From assembly GCA_009843585.1 (NCBI GenBank), contig VYDC01000084.1, positions 1 to 15,612 on the forward strand: DNA of 15,612 bases, read 5' to 3'. The stretch is from Chloroflexota bacterium. Its GTDB lineage: Bacteria; Chloroflexota; Dehalococcoidia; UBA2979. Shown in pieces: positions 6,384 through 14,120 of the stretch. How positions within the stretch are numbered: position 1 is the first letter of the stretch; each line of letters starts with the position of its first letter. The position numbers were made by a program, and so were the translations under genes. The notes under the pieces were generated by a model. The model had not been told where the DNA came from. It saw only the letters and a program-made list of their open reading frames with translations, and ran no database searches.

Positions 6384-8359
6384 CCACCACCGCGGAGCCC
6401 CGGACGCGTTCTGCGCCCGACACCAACGGCTACACCGCGGCGAGTATCGAGGTGCTCGAGGGCCTGGAGGCGGTTCGCCGCCGCCCCGGCATGTACATCG
6501 GCTCCACCGACCGGCGCGGGCTCCACCATCTGATCTACGAGATCGTCGACAACGCGATCGACGAGGCGATGGCGGGCTTCTGCGAGACGATCAGCGTCAC
6601 GATCCATGACGACGGCTCGGTCACGGTCGAGGACGACGGGCGCGGCATCCCGGTCGACAAGCACGAGAAGACCGGCCTCTCCGGCGTCGAGACCGTGCTG
6701 ACCGTTCTGCACGCCGGCGGCAAGTTCGGGGGCGGCGGCTACAAGGTCTCGGGCGGCCTCCACGGCGTCGGCGCCTCGGTGGTGAACGCGCTCTCGATGG
6801 AGCTCACGGTCGAGGTCGCCTCCAAGGGGGCGCTCCACCGCCAGGTCTACCGCCGCGGCATCCCCGACGGACCGCTGAAGCGCGTGCGCCCCGGCCGAGA
6901 GGCGGCCAGCCGGCGGACACCCACCCTTCCGTCCGGGACGAGGATCCACTTCCTCCCCGACCCCGAGGTCTTCGAGACGCTTGACTACGAGTTCGCCACC
7001 CTCGCCGCGCGCTTCCGCGAGATGGCCTACCTCACGAAGGGGATCTGGATCCACTTCACCGACGAGCGCGCGGGCGGCGCGCACGGCTGGCCGCAGGAGG
7101 TCAGCTTCTTCTTCGACTCCGGCGTCGAGGCCTTCGTCCGCCACGTCAACCGCGGGCGCGGGGCGCTGCACCCCGAGCCGATCTACATGAACGAAGAGCG
7201 CGACGGCGTCCTGGTCGAGGTCGCGCTGCAGTACAACTCCTCCTTCACGGAGAACGTGCACGCCTTCGCCAACTGCATCAAGACAATCGACGGCGGCGCG
7301 CATCTCACCGGCTTCCGCTCGGCGCTCACGCGCGCCCTGAACGACTACGCCCGCCGCCAGAAGCTGCTGAAGGACCAGGACGCCAACCTCTCCGGCGACG
7401 ACGTCCGCGAGGGCCTCGCCGCGGTGATCTCGGTGAAGCTCGCCGAGCCGCAGTTCGAGGGGCAGACGAAGACGCGACTCGGGAACCCCGAGGTCAAGGG
7501 GATCGTCGAGTCGGTGGTGGCGCGGGGGCTGACCCAGTCGCTGGAGGAGAACCCGGCGATCGGCCGGCGTGTGATCGAGAAGGCGCTCACCGCCTCCCGC
7601 GCCCGCGAGGCGGCGCGCAAGGCGCGCGACCTCGTGCAGCGCAAGGGCGTGCTGGACGGCTCGACGCTCCCCGGCAAGCTCGCCGACTGCTCGGAGCAGG
7701 ACGCCGAGTACGCGGAGATCTACCTGGTCGAGGGGGACTCGGCGGGCGGATCGGCGAAGAGCGCCCGCGACCGGCGGACGCAGGCGATCCTCCCGCTGCG
7801 CGGGAAGATCCTCAACGTCGAGAAGGCGCGCCTTGACAAGATGCTGGCGCACGAAGAGATCCGCATCATCATCACAGCGCTGGGAACCGGCTTCGGGGAG
7901 GATTTCGACCTGCAGAAGCTGCGCTACGGCAAGGTCATCATCATGACCGACGCCGACGTCGACGGCGCCCACATCCGCACGCTCCTGCTCACCTTCTTCT
8001 ACCGCTTCATGCCGGAGCTCATCGACGCCGGCCACCTCTTCATCGCCCAGCCCCCGCTCTACAGCATCACGCAGGGGAAGAAGGTCCACTGGCTCTACAC
8101 CGAGCCGGACCGCGAGGCCTTCTTCGAGCGCCACCCCAAGGCCTCCGGGAACCTCCAGCGCTACAAGGGCCTCGGCGAGATGAACCCGGAGCAGCTCTGG
8201 GAGACGACGATGGACCCGGAGCGCCGCATGCTCCGCCAGGTCGAGGTGCACGACGCCGAGCAGGCCGACGACCTCTTCACCAGGCTGATGGGCGACGAGG
8301 TGCCGCCGCGCCGGACGTTCATCATCCACCACGCCCTCGACGCGACCCTCGACGTGTAG
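6380..8359 (+). CDS. gyrB: DNA gyrase subunit B
   Basis: The 659-residue protein is the ATPase subunit of gyrase, which with GyrA introduces negative supercoils. The N-terminal GHKL domain shows EIVDNAIDEA (Asn58 for Mg-ATP), DDGRGIP (85-91) and the ATP lid GGKF...GGLHGVG (113-131). The transducer domain carries QTKTRLGN (362-369) with the QTK-loop lysine. The TOPRIM domain has EGDSAGGSAK from residue 451 and DADVDGAHI (524-532). The C-terminus QRYKGLGEMNPEQLWETTMD is typical of GyrB. There is no large insertion, and length is normal. The frame stays open to a TTG at 6233, but the promoter lies inside that stretch and homology starts after 6380, so ATG 6380 is used. ParE is possible in principle, but the position near dnaA and the sequence favour GyrB. 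Confidence 0.97.
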   Translation: MTTTAEPRTRSAPDTNGYTAASIEVLEGLEAVRRRPGMYIGSTDRRGLHHLIYEIVDNAIDEAMAGFCETISVTIHDDGSVTVEDDGRGIPVDKHEKTGLSGVETVLTVLHAGGKFGGGGYKVSGGLHGVGASVVNALSMELTVEVASKGALHRQVYRRGIPDGPLKRVRPGREAASRRTPTLPSGTRIHFLPDPEVFETLDYEFATLAARFREMAYLTKGIWIHFTDERAGGAHGWPQEVSFFFDSGVEAFVRHVNRGRGALHPEPIYMNEERDGVLVEVALQYNSSFTENVHAFANCIKTIDGGAHLTGFRSALTRALNDYARRQKLLKDQDANLSGDDVREGLAAVISVKLAEPQFEGQTKTRLGNPEVKGIVESVVARGLTQSLEENPAIGRRVIEKALTASRAREAARKARDLVQRKGVLDGSTLPGKLADCSEQDAEYAEIYLVEGDSAGGSAKSARDRRTQAILPLRGKILNVEKARLDKMLAHEEIRIIITALGTGFGEDFDLQKLRYGKVIIMTDADVDGAHIRTLLLTFFYRFMPELIDAGHLFIAQPPLYSITQGKKVHWLYTEPDREAFFERHPKASGNLQRYKGLGEMNPEQLWETTMDPERRMLRQVEVHDAEQADDLFTRLMGDEVPPRRTFIIHHALDATLDV

Positions 8360-8370
8360 CGCCCCCCGGC

Positions 8371-8928
8371 GTGCCCCTGGCGGGGCCAGGCGAACCGGCC
8401 TGCCGCGGAAGGAGGAGTGTCGTTCCGCCCCAGAGCCGGTTCTTCGTCGAGGTCGACGCCCCGGAGGCGTGCCCTCTCTCCTTCGGCGGCGACCCCGAGA
8501 TCGTGCTGTTCTTTGCCTCCTGGGCCTTCTCCGTCCGCTTCGGCGGGATGCACGAGCTGGCGCAGGCGGCGATGCGGCTGCAGCGCCGTCACCGCATCGA
8601 CCTTGCGCCGCTGCTGCAGTACGCCGACCGCGACGCGGCCGACGCGGCGGGCCGCGCGGAGCTCGAGCGCGCGTGGCAGGACCCGGAGCCGCTCGCGGCG
8701 TGCTGCCGGGCAATCGCCGCGGCGTGGGAGTCCGGGGACGAGGAGCTCGACGCGCTGACGGCGGGCTACGAGGGCCTCCCCCCGCGCATGCGCGAACTCG
8801 CGTCGATCTGTGACTGGGCCGCCACGCGCGCGGCGCGCGTGCGCCTCAGCTTCGACCTGCGAACGGACGAGCGGCGGGCCGAGCGCCCGGCCGACCCCCC
8901 GGGCGCGCTGCCGCCGCGCCGCGGATGA
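8371..8928 (+). CDS. Hypothetical protein of unknown function; start uncertain, possible frameshift
   Basis: I do not recognise a family. As an uninterrupted frame it gives 185 residues from GTG 8371, 11 bases after gyrB. From about residue 23 it looks like a real soluble, mainly helical protein (FFVEVDAPEACPLSFGGD, then Trp/Ala/Leu-rich helices), with a charged disordered C-terminus. The first 20 residues look non-coding: GTG 8371 has no ribosome binding site and lies inside a GC hairpin. A very strong site, GGAAGGAGGA (8407-8416), sits directly before GTG 8417, which is in a different frame. One more C in the run 8428-8431 would join that start to the main frame as MSFRPQSRFFVEVDAPE, giving about 170 residues. 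A one-base sequence error, a real frameshift, or -1 slippage would each explain this. Probably transcribed with gyrB. Confidence 0.6.
   Translation: MPLAGPGEPACRGRRSVVPPQSRFFVEVDAPEACPLSFGGDPEIVLFFASWAFSVRFGGMHELAQAAMRLQRRHRIDLAPLLQYADRDAADAAGRAELERAWQDPEPLAACCRAIAAAWESGDEELDALTAGYEGLPPRMRELASICDWAATRAARVRLSFDLRTDERRAERPADPPGALPPRRG
8373..8390 (+). repeat. Overlapping alternative hairpins after gyrB
   Basis: GCCCC-TGGC-GGGGC (8373-8386) and CCTGG-CGGGG-CCAGG (8376-8390) overlap and cannot form together. They lie 13 bases after the gyrB stop and just before a strong ribosome binding site, as intergenic RNA structure would. This argues that coding sequence starts after 8407 rather than at 8371. 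Confidence 0.35.
8407..8416 (+). promoter_or_regulatory. Near-perfect Shine-Dalgarno sequence facing GTG 8417
   Basis: GGAAGGAGGA is the strongest anti-16S match I noticed in the window. The GTG directly after it (8417) opens a frame that is an Arg/Ser-rich shadow, while the protein-like frame has no start codon within reach. It is the key to deciding the start of the hypothetical gene. Spacing to the GTG is very short. Confidence 0.5.
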
Positions 8929-8936
8929 CGGCGGCC

Positions 8937-8964
8937 GGTGCGGGCGCCGGGCGCCGCCCGCACC
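8937..8964 (+). terminator. Strong 9-bp GC hairpin after the gyrB-downstream gene
   Basis: GGTGCGGGC (8937-8945) and GCCCGCACC (8956-8964) are exact reverse complements around a 10-base loop. The hairpin starts 9 bases after the stop of the hypothetical gene and precedes a 120-base gap. It lacks a U run, as many terminators in GC-rich genomes do. Confidence 0.45.
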
Positions 8965-9083
8965 ACACGTCGGCTCGTGGCGTGGGCTCCCCCGTCTCCG
9001 CGGTACAGTCCTCCCGCGCAACCGGCGCAGGTCGTCTCAGGGCGCGGGTTCTGGCGGCTGCGGCAACGAGAGGGGAACGAGAC

Positions 9084-9494
9084 ATGGTGAGACGCTTCGC
9101 GGGGGCCTATCTCGCAGTGGTCGGAGTCGCTGTCGGGATCCACTTCCTGCTCGACCCGCTCATCTACGACAGCACGTGGGAAGAGAGCGTCCCGCCCGCC
9201 TGGATTGCGCTCGACTGGCTGATGGCGCTCGGTCTCGCCGTCGCCCTGCCGCTGACGTTCACGGCGAAGCGCGCCGCGGATGCGGGCTCGGACCTTCGTG
9301 CCTTCCTGGCGGCGAACGTGAAGTTCTACGTGGCGGCGGCGCTCGCGCTGCTCTTCGTGTGGAATGCGGTGCAGATCGACTGGGCAGCGGGCGCCCAGAC
9401 GCCGGACTCCCAGGTCTGGGTGTTCATCGACGTCGTCCTGCCGCTCCTGTTCGCCACCCTCGGCGTCGAGCTCTGGAACGAGGGCTCGGCCTAG
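9084..9494 (+). CDS. Small four-helix integral membrane protein of unknown function
   Basis: The 136-residue protein has four hydrophobic segments long enough to span the membrane: about 6-27 (GAYLAVVGVAVGIHFLLDPL), 39-58, 77-97 and 110-130. Loops are short; one after the first helix is acidic (DSTWEES) and the one after the second is basic (TAKR), with the N-terminus (MVRR) likely cytoplasmic. I recognise no family motif or catalytic residue. The frame is open back to ATG 8925, but those 53 extra residues are Arg/Ala-rich and non-protein-like. ATG 9084 has a good ribosome binding site, GAGAGGGG (9068-9075), 8 bases before it. It follows the hairpin at 8937-8964, so may have its own promoter, though none is clear. 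Confidence 0.75.
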   Translation: MVRRFAGAYLAVVGVAVGIHFLLDPLIYDSTWEESVPPAWIALDWLMALGLAVALPLTFTAKRAADAGSDLRAFLAANVKFYVAAALALLFVWNAVQIDWAAGAQTPDSQVWVFIDVVLPLLFATLGVELWNEGSA

Positions 9495-9667
9495 GCGTCG
9501 CACGCGCCGACGCCGCGGGGAGACGGAAGCGCACACATCGCCCTGCCGGCATTGCCGGTCGGGCGCCGTAGCAGGGGCGGGCGACGCCAGGGACTGCCGG
9601 AGCCGGTCCGCCTGGCCCGTGCGCCGCCCGCCGCGAGGCGGCCGTCGATCCCCTTACGCGCCGAGCC

Positions 9668-9673
9668 TATGCT
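9668..9673 (+). promoter_or_regulatory. Candidate -10 (TATGCT) for a leaderless methyltransferase transcript
   Basis: TATGCT is followed by exactly 6 bases and then GTG 9680, so transcription would begin on the start codon. There is no other ribosome binding site and no convincing -35. The 185-base gap before the gene (9495-9679) holds no ORF I would call. Confidence 0.5.
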
Positions 9674-9679
9674 TGGGGC

Positions 9680-10444
9680 GTGAGCACCGATGCCACGGGC
9701 GTGACCCCGCACAGCCTCGCGCCCCAGCGCGAGCGCGTCGCCGAGTACGAGCGTTGGCTCGACGGCCGCGGGCCCTCCGCGGCTGTGATGCGCTGGTGGA
9801 TGAGCGGGCCGGGCACCCTTCTTGCGAGCACTGCCCTCTTCCGGCTGCCCGAGGAGCTCCGGCTCACCGAGGACTGGCGCGTCGTCGAGGTCGGCTGCGG
9901 GCGCGGCACGCTGCTGGGAGTGCTCGACGGCCGCGTCGGCTTTCTCGACGCGCCGGTCGGCATCGACGCCGCGGCGGCCGCCCTTCGCCTCGCCCGCGAC
10001 GACGCGCGCCGGCGGCGCGGATCCCGGTCGCGCCTGCGGTTCGTGCAGGGCGCGGCGACCGCGCTCCCGCTTGCCCCGGCCAGCGCGGAGCTCGTGATCG
10101 CCGGGTACCTGGTCAAGCACCTCGACGATGACGAACTCGTCGCCTTCTTCCGCGAGATCTGGCGTGTCCTGGTGCCGGGCGGGTTGGCGCTGCTGTGGGA
10201 ATTCGCGCCGACCGGCAATGCGCGGCTCGACCGCTGGAACGCCTGGCTGCTGTCGCGCGCCGTCCGCGACCCGCGGCTCCGCTCCACCCGCAGCCTGCTC
10301 AACGCGGCGGGTCGGGCCGGCTTCGAGTTCCGAGCCGACGCCGGCCTGCGCCCCTTCCTGCTGCCCCCGATCCCCCGAGCCTCGATCCTCATCGGCCGTC
10401 CGCCCGCGACCGCGGCCGACGCCGCACCGAGCGAGCAGAGCTAG
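9680..10444 (+). CDS. Class I SAM-dependent methyltransferase (UbiE/Methyltransf_11 type)
   Basis: The 254-residue cytoplasmic protein has the standard Rossmann methyltransferase order: motif I VVEVGCGRGTLL (68-79) for SAM, GIDAAAAAL (94-102) for the ribose-binding region, ATALPLAPASAELVIAGY (126-143) around motif II/IV, and WRVLVPGGLALLWEF (161-175) as motif III/V. This pattern marks small-molecule or lipid/quinone methyltransferases rather than RNA or DNA enzymes, but the substrate cannot be read from the sequence. The start is GTG 9680; there is no Shine-Dalgarno sequence, and a TATGCT -10 ends 6 bases before it. The gene is convergent with nadD and the two stops share CTAG. Confidence 0.85.
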   Translation: MSTDATGVTPHSLAPQRERVAEYERWLDGRGPSAAVMRWWMSGPGTLLASTALFRLPEELRLTEDWRVVEVGCGRGTLLGVLDGRVGFLDAPVGIDAAAAALRLARDDARRRRGSRSRLRFVQGAATALPLAPASAELVIAGYLVKHLDDDELVAFFREIWRVLVPGGLALLWEFAPTGNARLDRWNAWLLSRAVRDPRLRSTRSLLNAAGRAGFEFRADAGLRPFLLPPIPRASILIGRPPATAADAAPSEQS

Positions 10445-11055
10445 CGGTAGAGCCCCAGCTCGTCGACGAGGAGCCGCACTCGGCGAGGCAGGAGCGGCGA
10501 CGTCGGGAGGCCGCAGCGCACCCGCTCGCGGAGCTCGCTCGCCGAGATCTCGAGGGCCGGCATCGGCACGCGGTCCACCCGGGCCTCGATGCCGGCGACG
10601 GCGGCCCGCACCGCAGCCGGCACGCCGGTCTCGTTCCCGGGGCGCTCCAGCAGCGCGATCCGCGCCCGCGCGACGATCTCGCCGGGCCGCTGCCACGCCG
10701 GCAGGTCGGCGAGCGCATCCGCCCCGAGAACGAGCCACCTCTCCGTGCCTGGGCTCCGGCGCTCGAGGTCGGCCAGCGTGTCGGCGGTGTAGGACGGGCC
10801 TGGGCGCTCGATCTCGAGGGGACTCACCTCGGCCCACGAGCCGAGGGGTTCGACCGCGGCCCGCACCAGCTGCAGGCGGATCGCCGCCGGCGTCACCGGA
10901 CGCCCCCGCTTACGCCAGGGATCCCCGGCCGGAACGAAGAGCACCCGGTCGAGCCTCAGCGCGGCGCGTGCCGCCGCCCCGGCCGCGAGATGCGCGAGAT
11001 GCGGCGGATCGAAGGTACCGCCCAGCACGCCGAGCCGCCTCGTCCGCCCGGCCAC
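10441..11055 (-). CDS. nadD: Nicotinate-nucleotide adenylyltransferase NadD
   Basis: The 204-residue enzyme transfers AMP from ATP to nicotinate mononucleotide, making deamido-NAD in NAD biosynthesis. It has the nucleotidyltransferase signature GGTFDPPHLAH (12-22) with the (H/T)xGH-type histidines, PSYTADTL (87-94), GADALADLPAWQRPGEI (111-127) and the C-terminal ISASELRERV (170-179) that closes on ATP. Length is normal. The start is GTG 11053-11055, 6 bases after the obg stop, with GGGAGGGG (11065-11072) about 9 bases before it and overlapping the end of obg. It is therefore translated from the obg transcript, an arrangement common in bacteria. Its TAG stop shares CTAG (10441-10444) with the convergent methyltransferase. 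Confidence 0.95.
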   Translation of the reverse strand: MAGRTRRLGVLGGTFDPPHLAHLAAGAAARAALRLDRVLFVPAGDPWRKRGRPVTPAAIRLQLVRAAVEPLGSWAEVSPLEIERPGPSYTADTLADLERRSPGTERWLVLGADALADLPAWQRPGEIVARARIALLERPGNETGVPAAVRAAVAGIEARVDRVPMPALEISASELRERVRCGLPTSPLLPRRVRLLVDELGLYR

Positions 11056-11061
11056 GCCGCT

Positions 11062-12360
11062 CTACCCCTCCCACACAATCTCAACCGAGCCGATGCGCAC
11101 ACGATCGCCCCGCTCGACGCCCACCCGTTCAAGTGCGCGCGCGATCCCCATGACCTGCAGGCGACGGAAGAGCTCGCCGCGAGCCTCCTCGTCCCCCGTA
11201 TCGAGCGTCGCCGCGAGCCACTCCGGCGTGTGGCCCGCTACCTCCGCGACACCGTCCTGCCCGCGCGACACCTCAAAGCGCCGGCGACGAGGCGGAGGCC
11301 GGAGCACCGGCAGGCGGCCGCTCGCCGCCGCGGCGGCGGCTTCGCGCGCCTCCCCCAGCAGCTGCGCGGCGCGCAGCGCCAGCTCACGGGTTCCCTCGCG
11401 GGAGAGCGCAGAGACCTCAAGCCAAGGGAGGCCTCGATCCTCGAGCAGAGTGCCAAGCGCGGCGAGGCTCTCCCCCGCCGCGGGCATGTCGATCTTGTTG
11501 AGCGCGACGAGTTGCGGCCTCTCCTCAAGCGGCGCCGCGAGAGGCCGCTCGGGACGGAAGGCGGCGAGTTCGCCGTTCACGAGATCGAAGGCATCGAGTG
11601 CCGAGGGGGCCGCCGCATCGATGACGTGCACCAGCACCCGGGTGCGCTCGATGTGTCGGAGGAACTCGTGACCGAGGCCGTGGCCCTCACTCGCACCCTC
11701 GATCAGTCCCGGCAGATCCGCCGCCACAAAGGAGTCGCCGCCCGCCTCGACCACGCCGAGCTGGGGCTCGAGCGTCGTGAACGGATAGGCGGCGACCTTC
11801 GGGGTCGCCGCGCTCCAGGCTCGCAGCAGCGTCGACTTGCCCGCGTTCGGTAGCCCGACGATACCGACATCGGCCAGGAGCCGGAGCTCCAGCAGCAGGC
11901 GCCTCCGCTCTCCCGGGGCGCCGCTCTGGGCAAAGCGCGGCGCCTGCCTGGTGGAGCTCGCGAACCGCTGGTTCCCCCAACCTCCGCGGCCGCCGCGCGC
12001 CACGACAGCGCGCGCACCCGGTTCCTCAAGATCAGCGAGTGGTTCGCCCCGGGGCGCCCCGCCATCGTCCAGCTCCCAGACGACGCACCCGGCGGGAACG
12101 CGGAGCTCAAGGTCTGGAGCAGAGCGGCCGCGGCGTCGGGCCGTTCCCCCCGCCCGCCCGTCCTGCGCGCGCTGGGGGCGCCCGTCCTGCAGCCCGCGGA
12201 GGGTCGACAGCCGCACATCAGCGACGAGCGCGACGTCCCCGCCTCTGCCTCCGTCTCCTCCGTCGGGTCCCCCGCGGGGAACGAACTTCTCTCGACGGAA
12301 GGAGACCATGCCGTCGCCCCCGCTTCCGGCGACGCCCTCGAATTCCACACGGTCGATCAC
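11062..12360 (-). CDS. obg: Obg/CgtA GTPase
   Basis: The protein is 432 residues from GTG 12360. Obg binds the 50S subunit and links ribosome assembly to (p)ppGpp and growth state. The N-terminal glycine-rich Obg fold includes GSGGDGMVSFRREKF, GGPDGGDGGRGG and GGRGGWGNQRF. The G domain has G1 GLPNAGKST (169-177), switch FTTLEP, G3 DLPG (215-218), G4 NKID (288-291) and G5 SALS. The C-terminal OCT domain (FEVSRGQDGVAEVAG to the end) is present. GTG 12360 (VIDRVEFEG) fits the family's usual start and has GGAG 10 bases upstream. An ATG at 12397-12399 would add 13 residues and has no ribosome binding site. It lies downstream of dnaA on the same strand and is followed by nadD. Confidence 0.95.
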   Translation of the reverse strand: MIDRVEFEGVAGSGGDGMVSFRREKFVPRGGPDGGDGGRGGDVALVADVRLSTLRGLQDGRPQRAQDGRAGGTARRRGRSAPDLELRVPAGCVVWELDDGGAPRGEPLADLEEPGARAVVARGGRGGWGNQRFASSTRQAPRFAQSGAPGERRRLLLELRLLADVGIVGLPNAGKSTLLRAWSAATPKVAAYPFTTLEPQLGVVEAGGDSFVAADLPGLIEGASEGHGLGHEFLRHIERTRVLVHVIDAAAPSALDAFDLVNGELAAFRPERPLAAPLEERPQLVALNKIDMPAAGESLAALGTLLEDRGLPWLEVSALSREGTRELALRAAQLLGEAREAAAAAASGRLPVLRPPPRRRRFEVSRGQDGVAEVAGHTPEWLAATLDTGDEEARGELFRRLQVMGIARALERVGVERGDRVRIGSVEIVWEG

Positions 12361-12599
12361 GGCGATCTCACTCCACACTGTCCTGAGGACGGATCTCATG
12401 GTAGGGGGGATCGAAGTCGTCGTAGAGGTGTGGGCGGTGTGGAAGCGGTTGCCGCACCAGCTATCGCGGCGGGTTCCGAGGTGGCCCGCGGAATGCTGTG
12501 GGGAGGGAGTGCACGGGATAGGGAGGACGGTCGGCCTGCGCCCGGCGCGGCGGTGGCGCTTCCGTGTTCAGTGCGTGCGACCGGAGGCAGGGAAGCACC

Positions 12600-12629
12600 T
12601 CATCCACACCGTGAACCGACTTATCCACG
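12600..12629 (+). promoter_or_regulatory. Two DnaA-box-like 9-mers, 21 bp apart
   Basis: TCATCCACA at 12600-12608 and TTATCCACG at 12621-12629 each differ from TTATCCACA by one base. Same orientation and 21-bp spacing place them on the same face of the helix, as in DnaA-binding arrays. Confidence 0.45.
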
Positions 12630-12665
12630 GAGTGGGGAACGTTGGCACGACGACCGGCAGACGCC

Positions 12666-12681
12666 CCCGGGGCATGCCGGG
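12666..12681 (-). terminator. GC hairpin just after dnaA
   Basis: CCCGG (12666-12670) and CCGGG (12677-12681) are inverted around GGCATG, starting 3 bases beyond the dnaA stop. No U run follows, so it may be a terminator or an mRNA 3'-end structure. Confidence 0.3.
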
Positions 12682-12684
12682 AGT

Positions 12685-14055
12685 TCAGGCAGAGCGGCGG
12701 GATTGCTCGATCAGTTCGCGGATGGTGGTCACGTCGCGCTTCGTCTCGGGGTCGACATGCAGCGCGCGCTCCATCTTCTGCCAGCCGTGGTGGATGGTCG
12801 AGTGGTCGCGGCCACCGAGGGTGTTGCCGATCTCGACCAGCGAGCGATGCGCGAGTTCGCGGATCAGGTACATCGCTATCTGGCGCGGGTAGGCGATGCG
12901 CTTCTCGCGGCTGCGGGAGAGGAGCTGGCGCTCGTTCAGCTCGAAGTAGCGGCAGACGGCGCCGATGATCAGCGAGGGCGAGGGCGGCAGGCGCGCGGCG
13001 GCGGGCTCTAGGGCGGCGAGTGCCGATTGCAGGAGCACCGGCGTGAGCGGCTCGCCCGTGAGTCGCGAGTAGGCGATGACCCTCGTGAGCGATCCCTCGA
13101 GCTCGCGGATGTTGCTGGTGAAGCGCGCGGCGATGAGCTCGAGCACGTCGTCGGGCACCGCCGTGTTCTGCTCGGCGGTCTTCGAGCGGAGGATCGCGAT
13201 CCGGGTTTCCACGTCGGGTGGCTGGAGGTCGGCCGTCATCCCCCACTGGAAGCGTGTTCGCAGCCGCTCCTCGAGCTGCGGAATGGACGACGGCCCCTGA
13301 TCGCAGCTGATCACGATCTGGCGGCCCGCCTCATAGAGATCGTTGAAGGTGTGGAAGAACTCCTCCTGAGTCTGCTCCTTCCCCGCGATGAACTGGATGT
13401 CGTCGATGAGGAGGGCGTGCGCGGAGCGGTAGCGCGTGCGGAAGGCGCCCTGTGTCCGCTCCTGGATCGATGTGATGAGCTGGTTCGTGAACTGCTCGGC
13501 CGATATGTACGTCGCCCGGTAGCCGCGATCGGCGAGTCCGTGCCCGATGGCGTGCAGCAGGTGCGTCTTGCCGAGGCCGGCCGCGCCGTAGAGGAAGAGC
13601 GGGTTGTAGAGGTGGCCGGGATCCCGCGCGACGCTCTCGGCGGCGGCGACCGCGAGGCGGTTCCCCGGCCCCGAGATGAACTTCTCGAAGGTGTAGCGCT
13701 TGCGCAGCCGCGCCGGGGGCGGGAGCGGCTCCGCGCCCGCGTCGGTAGCCGTTGCCGCAGCGGCGCCGGGCGCTCGGAGCGCCTCCGGCGGTGGCTGCTC
13801 CTCGCTCGGGAGCGGCTCAAACCCGATGTCGAGCGGCTGCTCCGCCAGGTCGGCGATCGTTCGCAGGAGCAGGGGGCGAAGGCGCTTCCTCAGCCACTCC
13901 GTGACGAACTCGGAGCGGGTTCCGACGATGAGCCGCGAGTCCTCGAAGCGCAGCCCCTCGGTGCCTTCAAGCCACGTCTCGTAGTTCGCTCTCGAGAGAT
14001 GCTGCGAGAGCACGTCGAGGGTCTCGCGCCAGAGGGCACCGGCGTCGGCGTACAC
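12685..14055 (-). CDS. dnaA: Chromosomal replication initiator protein DnaA
   Basis: The 456-residue protein binds DnaA boxes at oriC, melts the origin and loads the helicase. Domain I covers residues 1-80 (LWRETLDVLSQHLSRANYETWL), a Pro/Ala-rich domain II linker about 81-115, AAA+ domain III from YTFEKFISGPGN with Walker A GAAGLGKTH (157-165), Walker B LLIDDIQF (215-222), LEERLRTRF (261-269) containing the arginine finger region, and sensor 2 RELEG (317-321). Domain IV ends with the DNA-binding signature GGRDHSTIHH (414-423). All key residues are present and length is normal. The start is GTG 14053-14055 with GGGAAG 4 bases upstream. It diverges from coaX; dnaN, the usual neighbour, is absent. 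DnaA-box-like sites upstream suggest autoregulation. Confidence 0.97.
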   Translation of the reverse strand: MYADAGALWRETLDVLSQHLSRANYETWLEGTEGLRFEDSRLIVGTRSEFVTEWLRKRLRPLLLRTIADLAEQPLDIGFEPLPSEEQPPPEALRAPGAAAATATDAGAEPLPPPARLRKRYTFEKFISGPGNRLAVAAAESVARDPGHLYNPLFLYGAAGLGKTHLLHAIGHGLADRGYRATYISAEQFTNQLITSIQERTQGAFRTRYRSAHALLIDDIQFIAGKEQTQEEFFHTFNDLYEAGRQIVISCDQGPSSIPQLEERLRTRFQWGMTADLQPPDVETRIAILRSKTAEQNTAVPDDVLELIAARFTSNIRELEGSLTRVIAYSRLTGEPLTPVLLQSALAALEPAAARLPPSPSLIIGAVCRYFELNERQLLSRSREKRIAYPRQIAMYLIRELAHRSLVEIGNTLGGRDHSTIHHGWQKMERALHVDPETKRDVTTIRELIEQSRRSA

Positions 14056-14120
14056 GTTTCTTCCCGTCGCCGGCGGTCAAAACGCACACGACACCCTAGG
14101 CCTCGACTCTGCGAGGGCAA

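Larger units (their letters stand above)
12361..12684. other. obg/dnaA spacer with DnaA-box-like sites; candidate origin sequence
   Basis: This 324-base stretch between dnaA and obg has no gene or RNA I can support. It contains TCATCCACA (12600-12608) and TTATCCACG (12621-12629), each 8 of 9 to the DnaA box TTATCCACA, in the same orientation and 21 bases apart (two helical turns). A small hairpin follows the dnaA stop. The rest is GC-rich with no AT-rich unwinding element. A promoter for obg should be here, but I cannot place it. Confidence 0.4.

Noticed and set aside
6356..8713. 785-codon open frame antisense to gyrB
   Set aside because: Its translation is Arg/Ala/Val/Leu-rich with no domain, and it is fully explained by high GC at codon position 3 of gyrB on the other strand.
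8417..8758. 113-codon frame starting at the strong Shine-Dalgarno sequence
   Set aside because: After the first few codons it is Arg/Ser/Pro-rich shadow sequence; the overlapping frame is the protein-like one. The start signal itself is kept as a finding.
12361..12684. tRNA, other RNA gene or small ORF between dnaA and obg
   Set aside because: I could not fold a cloverleaf, and the open frames here run into dnaA or obg as shadows.
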